Numbered from the stretch's first letter, positions 9,409-21,500 are shown. The stretch: 49,874 nucleotides of DNA from Isotricha intestinalis (GCA_023807065.1 JAJJLU010003577.1:1-49874); one strand, 5' to 3'. Numbers and translations: made by a program. Notes: generated by a model from the sequence alone, not told the origin.

Positions 9409-12400
9409 ATGAGGCCACATTCTCAAAGAGAATTATTATACGAATATTCAAAAATAAAAGAAAGAGAGAAATTTATTTTAAAAGAAAGAGAAAAAGAAGA
9501 AATAGAATTAAACGATAATAATAAAGTAAATAATTCCTTAAATGAAAAGGAAAAATATGAATCTTCAAAATGTAAAACTTATAGACCATATGTTCCAACA
9601 TTTATTAGAGATAAAAATAATAAAATAATAAAAAAATCATCAGCTTATCAATATCAAAATAATAAATATGGAAATAACAATGAAAAAAGTTATACAAATA
9701 ACAATAGATATAAATTAATTAATCAAAGTCAAGATTCTGAAAGAGAAAAAGTAAAAAGTAGAAATATGAAATTAAATTTAAATACAACATATGATATAAT
9801 AAATAATTATAAAAATAATAATAATAGAAAAAAAGATGAATCAGTTAATAAAAGTTCAAATGATAAAAATATAGATGATGATTTTAATTTTTATTATGGA
9901 AATGCTTATAAAAGAAGAAGAAAATATTGGTCATCTAAATCAAGTTCAAGAGATAATAATACAAATGATAGTAATGAAAAAAATAGAGTTTCAACTTTTA
10001 AAAGAGATAATAATTTAAGAGAAGATTTAAAAAGTACTTTAAATGATACTAAAAATATTATTATCAAATTACCTTTATCTTTTATTAGTAAAAATTATGT
10101 TAAATTAAAATTATTACCTATTAATAGTGTTTCTTTTATTTCTAAAAAAATTATTTGTCCTATTATTTTACCTTATCTTGATAATTCTTTTATTTCTAAA
10201 TGTATTATTATTTCGAAAATTTTACCAATTAATGATATTTCTTTTTATAGTAAAGAAATTATTAAAGTTAAAGAAATACCTTTGTTAAATAATCATTTTA
10301 TCTCTAAGAAAATTATTAAATCTAATTTTCATATTCCAATATTAAAAAAAAGAAATTATAATGAGTCTAAAACAAATAAATTTGAAAATATAAAACCTAT
10401 TGAAATTATATTTAAAAAATTACCAATAAATAATCTTTCATTTTCAAGTAAAAAAATTTATAAAGTTAATAAAATAGCAATTTTACCATTATGTTATTTT
10501 ACTAAAAATAAAATAAAATGTTTCATTATACCTAAAATTAATAATTTATTTATATCAAAAGTTACTAAACAAGAAATTGTATTTAAAATCCCCAATAAAG
10601 ATTTATCATTTATAACAAAAGAAAGAATAGAAATATTAAAGAAACCAATATCAATAAATTATTATATTTCTAAAGAATATAATTATTTATTTCATAAACC
10701 TTTATTAAAAAATAGTTATATTTCAAAAGAAAAAATTCCAATTATTAAAAAGCCAAAATTAAATGAATGTTATATTTCAAAATTATTAATGAAAATATTT
10801 AAAAAACCAAAAATAAATAAAAGTTACATTTCTAAAAATTATATTTTTCAAACCCAAATAATTCCTTTAATAAAACAATGTTTTATATCTAAAAAATTTA
10901 TAATATTAGGTTTTAAAAAACCTTTAATTAAAGAATCTTATATAACAAAATATATAAAAACAGAAATAATACCATTTAAACTTCCAATAATAAATAAATG
11001 TAAAATAACAAAAATAATTAAAACTCAAAAAAGACGTTTATCAAATTTATCCAGTTTATCATTTATAGATAATTTAGATGATAAAAAATCATTAAATAAA
11101 GAAGAAATAAATAAAACTCCTAAAAAGGAAAATAATGAAGATATAAATTATAAATATTCTAATTCAAATAATAAAGAAAAAATTTCTCCAAATTCATTAT
11201 CAAAAAATTTAGAAAATTCTTTTGGAAGTTTACAAGATGAGATTTTATTAGATTTAAATAATGAGAATAAAATAAATAAGGAATTTAAATTAGAAGATAA
11301 TATAAAAAAAAGAAAAGAAATTGAAAAAGAAATAGAAATTCAATTTGATAATTTTAGAATGATTAAAGAAATAAATAATTCAAATAATAATAATAATATA
11401 AATAATTATGAGTTTAAAAATAAAAAATTATATTTTACAAGAAAAATAAATCATTTAAAAAAAATAAAAGAAAAAAAATCTAATGAAATAAGTTTAAACT
11501 TAAGTAGAAGTAAAAATAGAATATTAAATGATAAAAAAGAAATAATGTCAAAAAGTCAACAAATAAATAATAATAATAATAAAGAAACAATAATTCCAAA
11601 TTTAACAATGAAAATTCCTTTTTTTAAATTTGATAAAAATATGTTAACTGATTTAAAGCAAGAATTAATAAATAGAAAAAAACAAAAAAGAAAAATAAAA
11701 GATGATGAATATTCAAAAATAAAACAAGCAACAGAAAAATTAAATGAAGTATTATTAGGAAGAAGTTGTGATAATAAAAGAAATAATTTAGAATCAAAGT
11801 TAGAAATAGGAACAAGTAAATTAGAAGAAATAATATTTAAAAAAAAGAAAAAAAAATCAGTCGGTCAAATAAATATAAGAAAAGATAATAGATATTTACA
11901 TATATTAGAACAAGAAGATAAAATAAATAAGTTAAATGATATAGAAAGAATATTAGATAATAAATTTGATATAAATCCAAATGAAAATAATATAATTTTA
12001 TCTTATGGAAAGAAAGCGAATACTCCTAATAAACCTTCGTTAAAAAAATTATTTAAAACTTCAGATAAAAATCCTTTAATTAGAAAACAAAAAAAAGAAA
12101 AAAAAATACCAAAATCAAATTCAATTAATTTACAATTTATATTATCTCTTAAAAATTATCCTCATTCATTAGATAATTATCAATTACCTAATAAAGTAAT
12201 TGAACATTGTAAAGATTTAAATAATCCTTCTTATTTATTAAATATAAATTTAAAAAGTTCAGAAAAGAAAAAAAGTCAAATTTCAAAAATTGAAAAAAAT
12301 AAAATTAAAGAAAAAGAAGAAATTAAATTTAATGAAAATAATGAAAATAAAATTTCTCAATGGGCAAGGAAAGATATGAGTAAAGAAAATGAAAAAGCTG

Positions 12401-13800
12401 AAAATTATATTAAAGAATTAAATTATCAAATGGAAAAAAATTTTATTAAACATGATATTATTTCTATTTTAAATACTTTAACTTTAGATAATTTTAATAA
12501 TGTTAAAAATAAATTATTTAATTTATTAAATAAAAATAATGATAATCAACAAAAATTCATTGAAGTTATTTTAGAAAAATCTATTATTGAAAATTGTTAT
12601 GTTATTTTATATGCTAAATTATGTAAAGAGTTAATTAATAATCTTAATGTTAAAAATGAATGTTATTTAAAAAATAAATTAATTGAAGCTTGTAAAAGTT
12701 CTTTTGATAAAATTGATTATGAAATTAATTCTAAAAGTATTTTAAACGATGAGCAATATTATAATCAAAAAAAAAAAATTTTAGGAAATATTAATTTAAT
12801 TGCTGATTTAATTGATGTTAAAATATTATCTCAAAAAATTGGTTTTTATTGTATAAATACATTATATGATAGATATTTATTATTAAAAAATAAAAATGAA
12901 AAAAGTATGAAATTTATATATTTAGAAGCTATAATAACTTTTCTTTCAAAATACGGGAAAATAATAATAAAAAGAAATAAAAAAGAACATATTCACAAAT
13001 TAAAGAATTTTATTTATGAAAAAATTTCAAATATTAAAGAAGAAAAGAATATTCCAGGTTTTTTAAAATATAAAATAATCAATTTAATAGAAAAAGAAAA
13101 GAATAATTGGGAAGATACATTATTTGAAAAATCAATAATTCCAAAAGGAAAAGAAAAGACCTTTTTAGAAAATGAAAAAAAAATAATAGAATTTGAAGAT
13201 GAAGATACAATAAAAGAAGATTTAATAAATTGGATAAAATATTTAAATGAAAATGATATAATAAGTCCTTCAAAATTAGAAGAAGAAATATTAAATGAAT
13301 ATGAATGGGAAAATATAGATAAGTTAATTGTTAATGAAAAAGTAGAATTAGTGGAAATAATAAGATGTTATCTTGAAGTTTCTATTGATTTAATTAATAA
13401 AAAAGAAGATATATTTAAAGCTAATAAATATATTAATTCAGTTATTCAATTTTATTCTAAATATTTATCTCAAGAAGAAATTAATGATTGTAATAAAAAG
13501 TTAATTTTATTATTTAATGAAGTTAATAATTTAGTTGTTGATAATATATTTATGTTTGAAATTTTAGGAAATTTATTATATAATTCAATTTATTATATGT
13601 TGTTTAATATTACTGATTTAAATGTATTTATTGAAAGTGATGAAATTACTTTAAAAAATATTTGTAATGTTATTAAATATTCAATTGAAAGTTCTGGAAA
13701 AAATAAAAGTAAATTTATAAATGATTTAAAACAAATTAATTTATTCAATAATAATAAAGAGTTATTAAAAACAATATTAAATGATAATAATTATATTTAA
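9409..13800 (+). CDS. eIF4G-like MIF4G protein with a novel ISK repeat array (1463 aa)
   Basis: Residues 1-215 are charged, Asn/Ser-rich and probably disordered. Residues about 217-537 hold roughly 17 units of 16-22 residues with the consensus K-x-P-x-x-N-x-[ST]-[YF]-I-[ST]-K followed by 4-8 mostly hydrophobic residues; examples are KKPKLNECYISK and KKPKINKSYISK. Residues about 540-980 are Lys/Asn/Glu-rich. From about residue 985 a MIF4G-type helical domain begins with ISILNTLTLDNFNNVKNKLF and continues with CYVILYAKLCKEL, matching eIF4G-family HEAT repeats that dock eIF4A and RNA. The last 250 residues are helical and could be an MA3- or W2-like region. I infer a role in mRNA translation or metabolism. 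I found no convincing eIF4E-binding motif. The repeat array is not a family I know. Confidence 0.8.
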   Translation: MRPHSQRELLYEYSKIKEREKFILKEREKEEIELNDNNKVNNSLNEKEKYESSKCKTYRPYVPTFIRDKNNKIIKKSSAYQYQNNKYGNNNEKSYTNNNRYKLINQSQDSEREKVKSRNMKLNLNTTYDIINNYKNNNNRKKDESVNKSSNDKNIDDDFNFYYGNAYKRRRKYWSSKSSSRDNNTNDSNEKNRVSTFKRDNNLREDLKSTLNDTKNIIIKLPLSFISKNYVKLKLLPINSVSFISKKIICPIILPYLDNSFISKCIIISKILPINDISFYSKEIIKVKEIPLLNNHFISKKIIKSNFHIPILKKRNYNESKTNKFENIKPIEIIFKKLPINNLSFSSKKIYKVNKIAILPLCYFTKNKIKCFIIPKINNLFISKVTKQEIVFKIPNKDLSFITKERIEILKKPISINYYISKEYNYLFHKPLLKNSYISKEKIPIIKKPKLNECYISKLLMKIFKKPKINKSYISKNYIFQTQIIPLIKQCFISKKFIILGFKKPLIKESYITKYIKTEIIPFKLPIINKCKITKIIKTQKRRLSNLSSLSFIDNLDDKKSLNKEEINKTPKKENNEDINYKYSNSNNKEKISPNSLSKNLENSFGSLQDEILLDLNNENKINKEFKLEDNIKKRKEIEKEIEIQFDNFRMIKEINNSNNNNNINNYEFKNKKLYFTRKINHLKKIKEKKSNEISLNLSRSKNRILNDKKEIMSKSQQINNNNNKETIIPNLTMKIPFFKFDKNMLTDLKQELINRKKQKRKIKDDEYSKIKQATEKLNEVLLGRSCDNKRNNLESKLEIGTSKLEEIIFKKKKKKSVGQINIRKDNRYLHILEQEDKINKLNDIERILDNKFDINPNENNIILSYGKKANTPNKPSLKKLFKTSDKNPLIRKQKKEKKIPKSNSINLQFILSLKNYPHSLDNYQLPNKVIEHCKDLNNPSYLLNINLKSSEKKKSQISKIEKNKIKEKEEIKFNENNENKISQWARKDMSKENEKAENYIKELNYQMEKNFIKHDIISILNTLTLDNFNNVKNKLFNLLNKNNDNQQKFIEVILEKSIIENCYVILYAKLCKELINNLNVKNECYLKNKLIEACKSSFDKIDYEINSKSILNDEQYYNQKKKILGNINLIADLIDVKILSQKIGFYCINTLYDRYLLLKNKNEKSMKFIYLEAIITFLSKYGKIIIKRNKKEHIHKLKNFIYEKISNIKEEKNIPGFLKYKIINLIEKEKNNWEDTLFEKSIIPKGKEKTFLENEKKIIEFEDEDTIKEDLINWIKYLNENDIISPSKLEEEILNEYEWENIDKLIVNEKVELVEIIRCYLEVSIDLINKKEDIFKANKYINSVIQFYSKYLSQEEINDCNKKLILLFNEVNNLVVDNIFMFEILGNLLYNSIYYMLFNITDLNVFIESDEITLKNICNVIKYSIESSGKNKSKFINDLKQINLFNNNKELLKTILNDNNYI
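10057..11022 (+). repeat. Protein-coding array of ~17 ISK repeats
   Basis: Within the MIF4G gene, a unit of about 50-65 bases recurs as protein but not as near-identical DNA. Each unit encodes a Pro, then a short hydrophobic/Asn segment, then [ST]-[YF]-I-[ST]-K. One unit (around codons 318-330, near IPILKKRNYNESK) is degenerate. Divergence at DNA level shows the array is old and kept by selection on protein sequence rather than being a recent microsatellite expansion. Confidence 0.75.
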
Positions 13801-14698
13801 TATTCAGTACAAAAAAGTCAAATTCAAATATAATTTTAATTTTGATTTAATTCTGTTTATTTTATTTTTAAGTATTATTAATAAGTGACTTAATATTTAA
13901 TAATTATTTTTTTATTCATATTTTTTTATTTGATGATTTCATCAAATCATATTCTATTTCTTCATCATCACTATTTTAATTATTATTATTATCTTTTTTA
14001 ATATATTATTAAAAGCTCCCATAAAGATTTATTTTTTTATTTTTATATTTTTATTTCAATATGTTTTATTTTAAATTATTCTTTTTTATATAATATTTTT
14101 AAAAAATCACTAAAAAAATCTATAATCATTTATTTACATTTTGTTAATTCATTATATTTTTTAAAATATTATAAAACCAAAGTTTCTGTTCTAAAAAAAG
14201 AACTTTATATTTATTAATAATATTAGCATTATTAATAAAAGTATTATTTATTGTAATTTCTAGATGTAAAAATAAAAAGAAAAAGATTAAATAAATGAGA
14301 TATAAGAAATAAGAAATACTTCTAATATACCAAGTGAGATTTTAATAAAAAAGAAATACTTAAAACTAAATACAACCAATTTATTATATTTAAGATAGTG
14401 TTCAAAATATTTAAAAATATATATTTTCTTGAATGAATATTTTAAGTCTTTTATATAAATATAATCATTTGATAATATTTAGTAATGAAAATATAATTTT
14501 GATAAAATAAATGACAAATAAAATAAAAACTATTCAGAATATTATAAATAAAAGATTTAAATGATAAAGAAACTATTCTTTAAATAATAATTTATAAAAC
14601 TCATTTTTAGGAAAAATAATTAATTATATAGAAAATATATTCTCCATAAATGATATATTCAAAAAATAATAAAAATAAATAAATAAATTTAATAAAAA
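13801..14698. other. Long spacer (898 bp) with a weak antisense coding trace
   Basis: There is no intact gene. On the minus strand, from an ATG at 14022-14020, a short frame reads MGAFNNILKK. In a shifted frame the coding-like NSDDEEIEYDLMKSSN follows, down to about 13925, preceded by a TAA. This could be a dead gene end. The remainder (14060-14698) is A/T-run sequence dense in stops in all frames. The last part should contain the promoter of the intron-containing gene starting at 14699. Confidence 0.4.
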
Positions 14699-15236
14699 AT
14701 GAATGTTAAATCAAATAGAGACGTTAAACAATTATTAAATGAAATGATGAATGAATGTAAAAAATAAATAAATAACATATAAATTAGTTAAAATAAATCC
14801 TTATAAAAGAAGAGATAATTCAAACAAAGGTTTAATATCAAATAATTTAGAATCAATAAAAAAGAATGTAATATTACATGAAACAGAAAAGAATAAAAAT
14901 ATATTAGAAACTTTAAAATTAAAAAAATATCAAAATCCATTATTATTAATAGAAGATTATGAAAGAAAAAAGCAATTAACTTTAACAAAAAGTGGAAAAA
15001 ATGTGAATAAACAAAATTTAAAAGATCCTTTATTTCAAAATAATGGAATTATTAATAAAAGAAAAGAAATTGGAGAACTTTTAGGTTCTTCAAGAAATAA
15101 TGACACTGGAAAAAAAAAAAATTTATATGAAGGTTCTTCTTTTTTAAGTCCTAACACTAATAGAATTATAGGAGAATTAGATATTATTAAATGGAGATAT
15201 AATTTAAATTTAAGTAAAATTAAAATTAGGAAATAA
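14699..15236 (+). CDS. Unknown basic protein (168 aa) with one 31-nt intron
   Basis: Exon 1 (14699-14756) encodes MNVKSNRDVKQLLNEMMNE plus one base. A GT...AG intron of 31 nt (14757-14787) follows, and exon 2 (14788-15236) continues in frame with F-KINPYKRRDNSNKG. Without splicing, the first frame ends at TAA inside the intron and the second has no upstream start until an internal Met at 15003, which would cut off about 70 coherent residues. The product is Lys/Asn-rich with short conserved-looking patches (NPLLLIEDYERKKQL, KRKEIGELLGSS, ELDIIKWRYNLNLSK). I recognise no domain. No signal or membrane segment is seen. Confidence 0.65.
14757..14787 (+). other. 31-nt spliceosomal-type intron
   Basis: It begins GTAAAA and ends ATTAG, is composed of A and T apart from the splice signals and one C, and contains an in-frame TAA. 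Removing it joins two coding frames exactly. Confidence 0.65.
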
Positions 15237-15402
15237 ATATTTTCTTTTTTTAGAATTGTATTTATTATTTAATTTTTTTATGTAGAAAAAAATAGAAAAA
15301 TATATTTTTTTTTATTAATCAATTTAAATATAATTTAATTCTTATTTAATTTACTTTTTATTAATTAAAAACAATTTATAAATTTAAACATTTAAATTTT
15401 AA

Positions 15403-17412
15403 ATGAATAATTATCATTTTGAAGAATATATAGTAAATGACAATAGTAATATAATAAATAAACTTACAAATGAATTATCATTAATAAAAGAAAAATTAAA
15501 AATATGTCAATCACAATTAATATCAATAACTACAAAATATAAAAATTGTTTAAATTTAAACCAAAAATTAAAAGAACAAAATAATGAATTTTCAAAGAAA
15601 ATTTTAAAAAATCAAAAAGAAGATGATGAATTATATGATATAATGGATAATTTAAGGAAACAAGTAAAAAAATTAAGTGATAAATTAACAATATCTGAAA
15701 ATAAAAATAGTAAAATTAAAAAAGAAAATGAACAATTAATTGAAGAAAATAAACTTTTAAAAAATGAAATTTTAAAATTAAAAGATTTAAATAATAATAA
15801 TATTATTAAAACTCATCATATAAAAAATAAAAGAAGTGTTGAAATAAAAAAATTAAAAAATATTAAATTTCTAAATCAAAATCATTCAAGAAATTTATCT
15901 GATAATTTAATAAAAAGAAATAAAAAATTTATAGAAATAACAAATGATTATATAAATAATTCATTAAAAACAATAGAAAATAATTTTAAAAAAATAAAAA
16001 TAAATTTTAAAAAAAATATAATTGAAAATTATAATAATGAAACAGATGATAAAACATTTACCCCAAAAAGTGAAATTATAGATGAAAAAAAGGAAATAAA
16101 TAAAACAATAAATTCAATTCATTCAAAAGATAATATTTTTGATAATGAAATAAATATAAGTAATAATAAAACTTTAATAATTCAAAAAAGTGATTCATTA
16201 AATAATATAAATCAAAATATAATAAAAACAGAAGATAATATTATTCCTAAATCAAATTATATTTTATATTCAAAAAAAAAAATACCTAATATAAGTTTAA
16301 GAAAAGTAAATCAATTAAATAAAAATAATATTACTAATATTTCCATTACTGATATTTCTTTTGATGAATCCTTAAGTAAAAATAAAATATTTGAAAAAAA
16401 AGTTCCTTTAGGTTCTTTAAGAAAATCTTTAATAATTGATAATTTAAATAATGAAAATTTAAAAGAAAAATTTTCAACTATTCAAATTAAAAGAAATAAT
16501 AACTTAAAAAGCTCAAATTTAAATTTATTAGATATTGAAAAAGGAATATATAGGATAGATTCAAAATCAAATAAAATAATATTTTTTAATTTAATAACAT
16601 ATAAATTTGAATCAGAGCAATTTTCAAATTGTGATAATTATTCTTTTTTAAAAAAATATACAAAAAAAAATTTTATAACTTATACAAATAAAACAGGTTT
16701 TTATATTTTAACAGAAAATGAAATAGAAGAAAATAATAATTTTTTTTATTTAAATCCTTCAAAGCATTTTTTAAGAAAATTAATAAGTCCAAAAGCTTAT
16801 CATAAAAATTCCGCTTTAATATCATATTCAAATAATGATAATATTATTTGTTTTTCAGGTTCAAATACAACAAGTGTTGAAATATATGATATTTTAAAAA
16901 AAAATTGGTCTTTTTTACCTTATTTAAATAATGCTTATTCTGATTCTTCTTTATTAATTATTGATAAATATAAATTATATTGTTTTTTTGGTTATGATTA
17001 TATTAAAGGAAATTACAATAAAAATATTATTTGGATTGATTTAAACAATCCAATTGAATGGAATGTAATAAATGTTAATTTAGAAATTAAAAATCATTTT
17101 GCTTTTATAAATAATATTTTTAATAATAAAAATAATATTAATGTATTTATTTTAGGAGGAGTATTATCTAATAATATTACTAATTCAGATATGATTCAAG
17201 TTATTATTTCTAATAATAAAAGTGAAGTTTATAGTAATTATAATAAAGGAAATTTATATATTGAACCTTTCTTATTTAATGAATCTTTTATTAATTTTTA
17301 TGATATTAACAATAATATTCTATTCAATTATGGATTTGATAAAAATGGGAATGTTCATATTATTGATGTTACTAATGTTAAACATAGAATTTTTGAATTT
17401 AAAAGAGAATAA
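15403..17412 (+). CDS. Coiled-coil / kelch-propeller protein (669 aa)
   Basis: Residues about 15-130 form a coiled coil (for example NELSLIKEKLKICQSQLISI and KKENEQLIEENKLLKNEILK). Residues 130-370 are Asn/Ser/Lys-rich and probably disordered. From about 375 to the end are kelch-type blades. Near residue 467 one blade reads HKNSALISYSNNDNIICFSG and then VEIYDILKKNWSFLPYLNNA, the standard pattern of hydrophobic strand, Gly and spaced aromatic Tyr/Trp. A later blade has NVFILGGVLSNNITNS. Four to six blades can be counted, several degenerate (GG doublets often reduced to one Gly). Such proteins are scaffolds; the partner is unknown. The C-terminal half is T-ending in codon choice, as in neighbouring genes. 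Confidence 0.8.
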   Translation: MNNYHFEEYIVNDNSNIINKLTNELSLIKEKLKICQSQLISITTKYKNCLNLNQKLKEQNNEFSKKILKNQKEDDELYDIMDNLRKQVKKLSDKLTISENKNSKIKKENEQLIEENKLLKNEILKLKDLNNNNIIKTHHIKNKRSVEIKKLKNIKFLNQNHSRNLSDNLIKRNKKFIEITNDYINNSLKTIENNFKKIKINFKKNIIENYNNETDDKTFTPKSEIIDEKKEINKTINSIHSKDNIFDNEINISNNKTLIIQKSDSLNNINQNIIKTEDNIIPKSNYILYSKKKIPNISLRKVNQLNKNNITNISITDISFDESLSKNKIFEKKVPLGSLRKSLIIDNLNNENLKEKFSTIQIKRNNNLKSSNLNLLDIEKGIYRIDSKSNKIIFFNLITYKFESEQFSNCDNYSFLKKYTKKNFITYTNKTGFYILTENEIEENNNFFYLNPSKHFLRKLISPKAYHKNSALISYSNNDNIICFSGSNTTSVEIYDILKKNWSFLPYLNNAYSDSSLLIIDKYKLYCFFGYDYIKGNYNKNIIWIDLNNPIEWNVINVNLEIKNHFAFINNIFNNKNNINVFILGGVLSNNITNSDMIQVIISNNKSEVYSNYNKGNLYIEPFLFNESFINFYDINNNILFNYGFDKNGNVHIIDVTNVKHRIFEFKRE

Positions 17413-17509
17413 GACTTTATTTAAGTTATTTTTATAATTATTTATTTATTATTTTTTATCACTTATTTTTTTTTTTGTTTTTCAATAAATAAAAATATTA
17501 AAATTATTT

Positions 17510-18532
17510 ATGCAAACTTTTGAAAGAATTTCTCATTTTGATAATTTTAATATTATAAATAGTATTAATGATTTAAAGGAAAAATTTAATGATGAAATAG
17601 ATAAGTTTTTAAAAAGAAAAATAAATTATGATGATATGTTAAAAAAAAAAAGTAAAAAAGAAATATGGTTTAGAAACTTAAGAAAAAAAAGAGAAATATT
17701 TATGAAAAAATGTAAAAATAATTTTGAATCAAAATTTACTTTATTTCATTCTTTAAAAAGAAATAAATCTGAAGAAAAAATAAAAAGAAAAGATTTATAT
17801 TATCATCTATTGAAATATTATAATAATTATAAGATATTTAAACCATATACTTTATCATTAAAAATTATTTCCAAAAACAATTATATAAATTTAACTGATA
17901 TAAATCAAGTTAAAATAAAAAAAAAAAATAATAAATTAATAAAAAAAAACAAAATAAACATTCAATTGAAAAAAAATTACATAAAAAAAGAAGTACCAAT
18001 ATTAAGATATAATAAAAAAAGTATTTCCTCAGTTAAAATATCTTTAAAAAAAACATATTCAACAATGACAATATTTGAATTTAAAAAAACTCATTCTAAT
18101 TATTTACCAAATATTTCAAATGAATTATCTAATTCAATTAAAGAATCAAAAAAATTAAAAAAACAATTATCAAACGATAAGAAAAAATTTAAAAGGAATT
18201 TTTCTTTAATTACTCAAAATCCATTTTTAATTAATAAAAAAAATAATTTAAAATTATTGAAAAGAGATTTAATAAATGAAAATAATTTTCAAAACAGTTT
18301 TAAAAAAACAATTAAATTTAAAGGATTAAAAATAAATAAATATGGAAAAATAAAATATAAGAAAGAAAAAAGTTTAGATGAAAATATAGAAAGAAATAAA
18401 TTTATAGATGAATTAAATAATAAATTTAATACAATATTTTCTTTTAATAAAACAATGAATTTAAATAAACAAATTGAATATTCAATAGAATCTTTATTTA
18501 AATATAAAAAAAATAATAAACAATTATTTTAA
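17510..18532 (+). CDS. Very basic protein of unknown function (340 aa)
   Basis: This is an intact frame of which a large fraction of residues are Lys. The N-terminal 90 residues are predicted helical (NSINDLKEKFNDEIDKFLKR, then EIWFRNLRKKREIFMKKCK). Downstream are Ser/Lys-rich strings without obvious repeats. The last 60 residues (NIERNKFIDELNNKFNTIFS) may form another helix. No known domain, zinc finger, signal peptide or membrane segment is visible. It might bind nucleic acid or microtubules given the charge, but nothing specific supports this. Its stop lies 37 bases before the start of the giant BEACH gene on the same strand. Confidence 0.7.
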   Translation: MQTFERISHFDNFNIINSINDLKEKFNDEIDKFLKRKINYDDMLKKKSKKEIWFRNLRKKREIFMKKCKNNFESKFTLFHSLKRNKSEEKIKRKDLYYHLLKYYNNYKIFKPYTLSLKIISKNNYINLTDINQVKIKKKNNKLIKKNKINIQLKKNYIKKEVPILRYNKKSISSVKISLKKTYSTMTIFEFKKTHSNYLPNISNELSNSIKESKKLKKQLSNDKKKFKRNFSLITQNPFLINKKNNLKLLKRDLINENNFQNSFKKTIKFKGLKINKYGKIKYKKEKSLDENIERNKFIDELNNKFNTIFSFNKTMNLNKQIEYSIESLFKYKKNNKQLF

Positions 18533-18569
18533 AAAAATTATTAAATATTTATTAAAGAATTTAGTTTTA

Positions 18570-21500
18570 ATGTTGAATTTATTGAAAAAGAAAATTAATA
18601 TAAATAAAGATTTTATTCCAGAAGAAAAATTTCCTTTATTTATAAGTGAATTTTATAAATTTTTATTAGAAGAAGGAAAATCTTTTCATTTTAAAGAAAA
18701 AGAACAAAAAGAAAAAGAAAAAAAACAATTTAAAAATAAATTGTCAAATATTTTTTTGAAAAAAATTTTAACAGAAAATATAGTAAATAAAAATAATATA
18801 GGAAAAATAGAACTTAAACATATTTTTATTTCAACAACAAAAGAATTAAATGAAATATTAAAAAACTTTATAGAAGATAATAAAGAAAGAATAAATAATT
18901 TAAAAGAAAATGATAATAATATTTTAGAATCAATTTTAATAGAATCTTTTTTTAAAAATGAAAAAATTAAAAATATAAGTGAAGAAAATTTAGAAAAAAC
19001 ATTTATAATTAATTTAATAAATAGTTTATATTATGCAAAGCAATGTGAATGCATAGATATAATTCAAAGTAAATTAAATGATTTAAGTCATATTCTTCCA
19101 AATATTTTTATAAGTATAGAATTATTATGTAAAATATTAAATTATGAAATTTCTTTAAAAACTAAAAATGAAAAAGTTATTTTTTTAACCATTAAATTAA
19201 ATGAATCTTTAATTATTTTATCACAGGAACTATATGAAAATGCAGAAATGACTTTATTAAATTATATTTTTGAACAAAATCTTTTAAAAACTTTTATTAT
19301 TGAAGCTTCGAAAATACAAAAGTTAAGAATTTATATTTATGAATTTTTTATAAGATATATTTTCATTAATAAAGATGGAGGACAAAAAATAAATAATCTT
19401 TCTAATTATTTAGAAGAAAATGAATGTTTTGAAACTTTATTAACTTCTATAACTTTATCTTTTTTAAATAAAACTTATTCAAATATATTTGAATTATTTA
19501 ATGAAATTTTTTTATTTTTAATTACTTATATTTTTTATAAGAAAGGTAAAAATTTTTCAGATTATTCTAAAGATAAATTAATTACTTTAATTCATTTTAT
19601 TTTTGAATCAGAAATGAAAAAAGATAATTATGAAGATATACTTATTCCTTTTATTAATAAGTTGTTAATTATTGATTATGTATCAAAAGAGGAATTAAGA
19701 AGTTTAGATATTTTTAAAAAAACAGAAAGTGAACTTTTAAAAAATATAAATTTAGAAAATTTTAAGAATACTTATATAATAAATTTATTATTATATTTTA
19801 TTAATTCAAAATTAGATTTTGATTTCAGTTTAAAATCAAAAAAAGTTATTTTATCTTGTATATTAAAAGATTTAAACACTGAAAAATATAAAAAAATTCT
19901 TCAAGAAACGGATTTTTATAAAATTGTAATTGAAAAATTATATTATTACCCTGAAGAAATAATAATTAGAGTTTTTAATTTTTTATTATTTCAATATGAT
20001 TTACCTGAAAGAGATTCTAATTTAAGTGATAATAAAAAAGAAAAAAATATTAAAAATGAAATTAAATCTATTATTCTTAATATTGATAAAATTAATGATG
20101 AAAATATTTTAAAAATTATTTTAAAACAATTTCAACAGTTTATTTCTTTAAATTCTTCTTTTCAAAATATTTTATGTTTTGATGGAGTTATTTTTATGAA
20201 ATTAAAAGATATTTTAAATAATATTTTAAATAAGTTTTACAAAATAAATGATTTAAATAATGAAAATGGAAATTATTTATTAACATCTGAAAATATAATT
20301 CAAAAAAAACAATTAGAAAGTGAAGGATTTAATAATTCTTTTTTAATAAAAAAACGACAATCATATATTAAAGAAGATAATAAAGATATTTATTACAGTT
20401 GTAAAATGATAGAAGAATTATTAAACTTTATAGAACTATTAATTTTAAATAATGAAGATAATTTTAATTTATTATCTGAAACTGGGATTTTAAATAGTTC
20501 TTTTTTTTTTAAATTTTCTCAAGGAAATATTTTATCAGAAAATAATTATAAAAATATAAGTTATAAATTATGGTGTTTAGAAATGATTTATGATAATAGT
20601 AATTATAACATTTCAAATCAAAATAATATTCAAATTAAAAATAAAGATAAAGCAATTTCGAGTATTAAACAAAATTATCTTAAAATTAAAGAAAATATAC
20701 AAAATATAATTAAAAATGAAAATAATATTTTAAATTCTAATTATGAAAACGACATTAAACATTATTTTAATGAAATTAATTTAATGAATGAAAGTATTGG
20801 AATTAAGTTTTATAAAGAAAAAGAATATTTGTTAAAAAATGAAAAAGCACTTTTTAATGATATTATTTTTGATTTTCCGAATTTACTTTTTGAAATTGTT
20901 AAAAATAAAAATAAAATAATTAATACACAATTAAATATTAATGAAAAAAAAAATACTTTTGAAAAATTTATTCATAATATTATAAAAGGATATATTATAA
21001 TATTATTAAATATTATTCAAAATTTAAATTTAAAAGTCTTTAAAGTTTTCACAGAAGATATTTCTTCTAAAATTTATGTTCCTTTTAATAAGAATGAATT
21101 TAAAGAAATTTTTTTTAATGTTTTAAACATATATTTATTAAATGATAATGAAATAAAAAAATATTTTCATGATATTCAATTATTTATTATTGAAAACTCA
21201 ATCAATAAAAAAGATTTATCAATTACATCTTCAAAATATTTAAAATTATATTCTCAAAACAATATAAATTTAAACGAAGATAATATCAACGAAAATGATA
21301 ATTCATTAGAATTATCAAAATATTATTTAAAAAAATATAATATAACAAATGAAATTCTTGAAGAAAATAATAAAAAATATTCAAATATTTTTATTTACAA
21401 TCCTCAAATCTTAATTATGCTTTTAAAGTTTTTAATAAAAAATAAATTATTTATTGAAATAAAAGAATATCTTTTATTTCTTAATTTAATAATAAAAATA

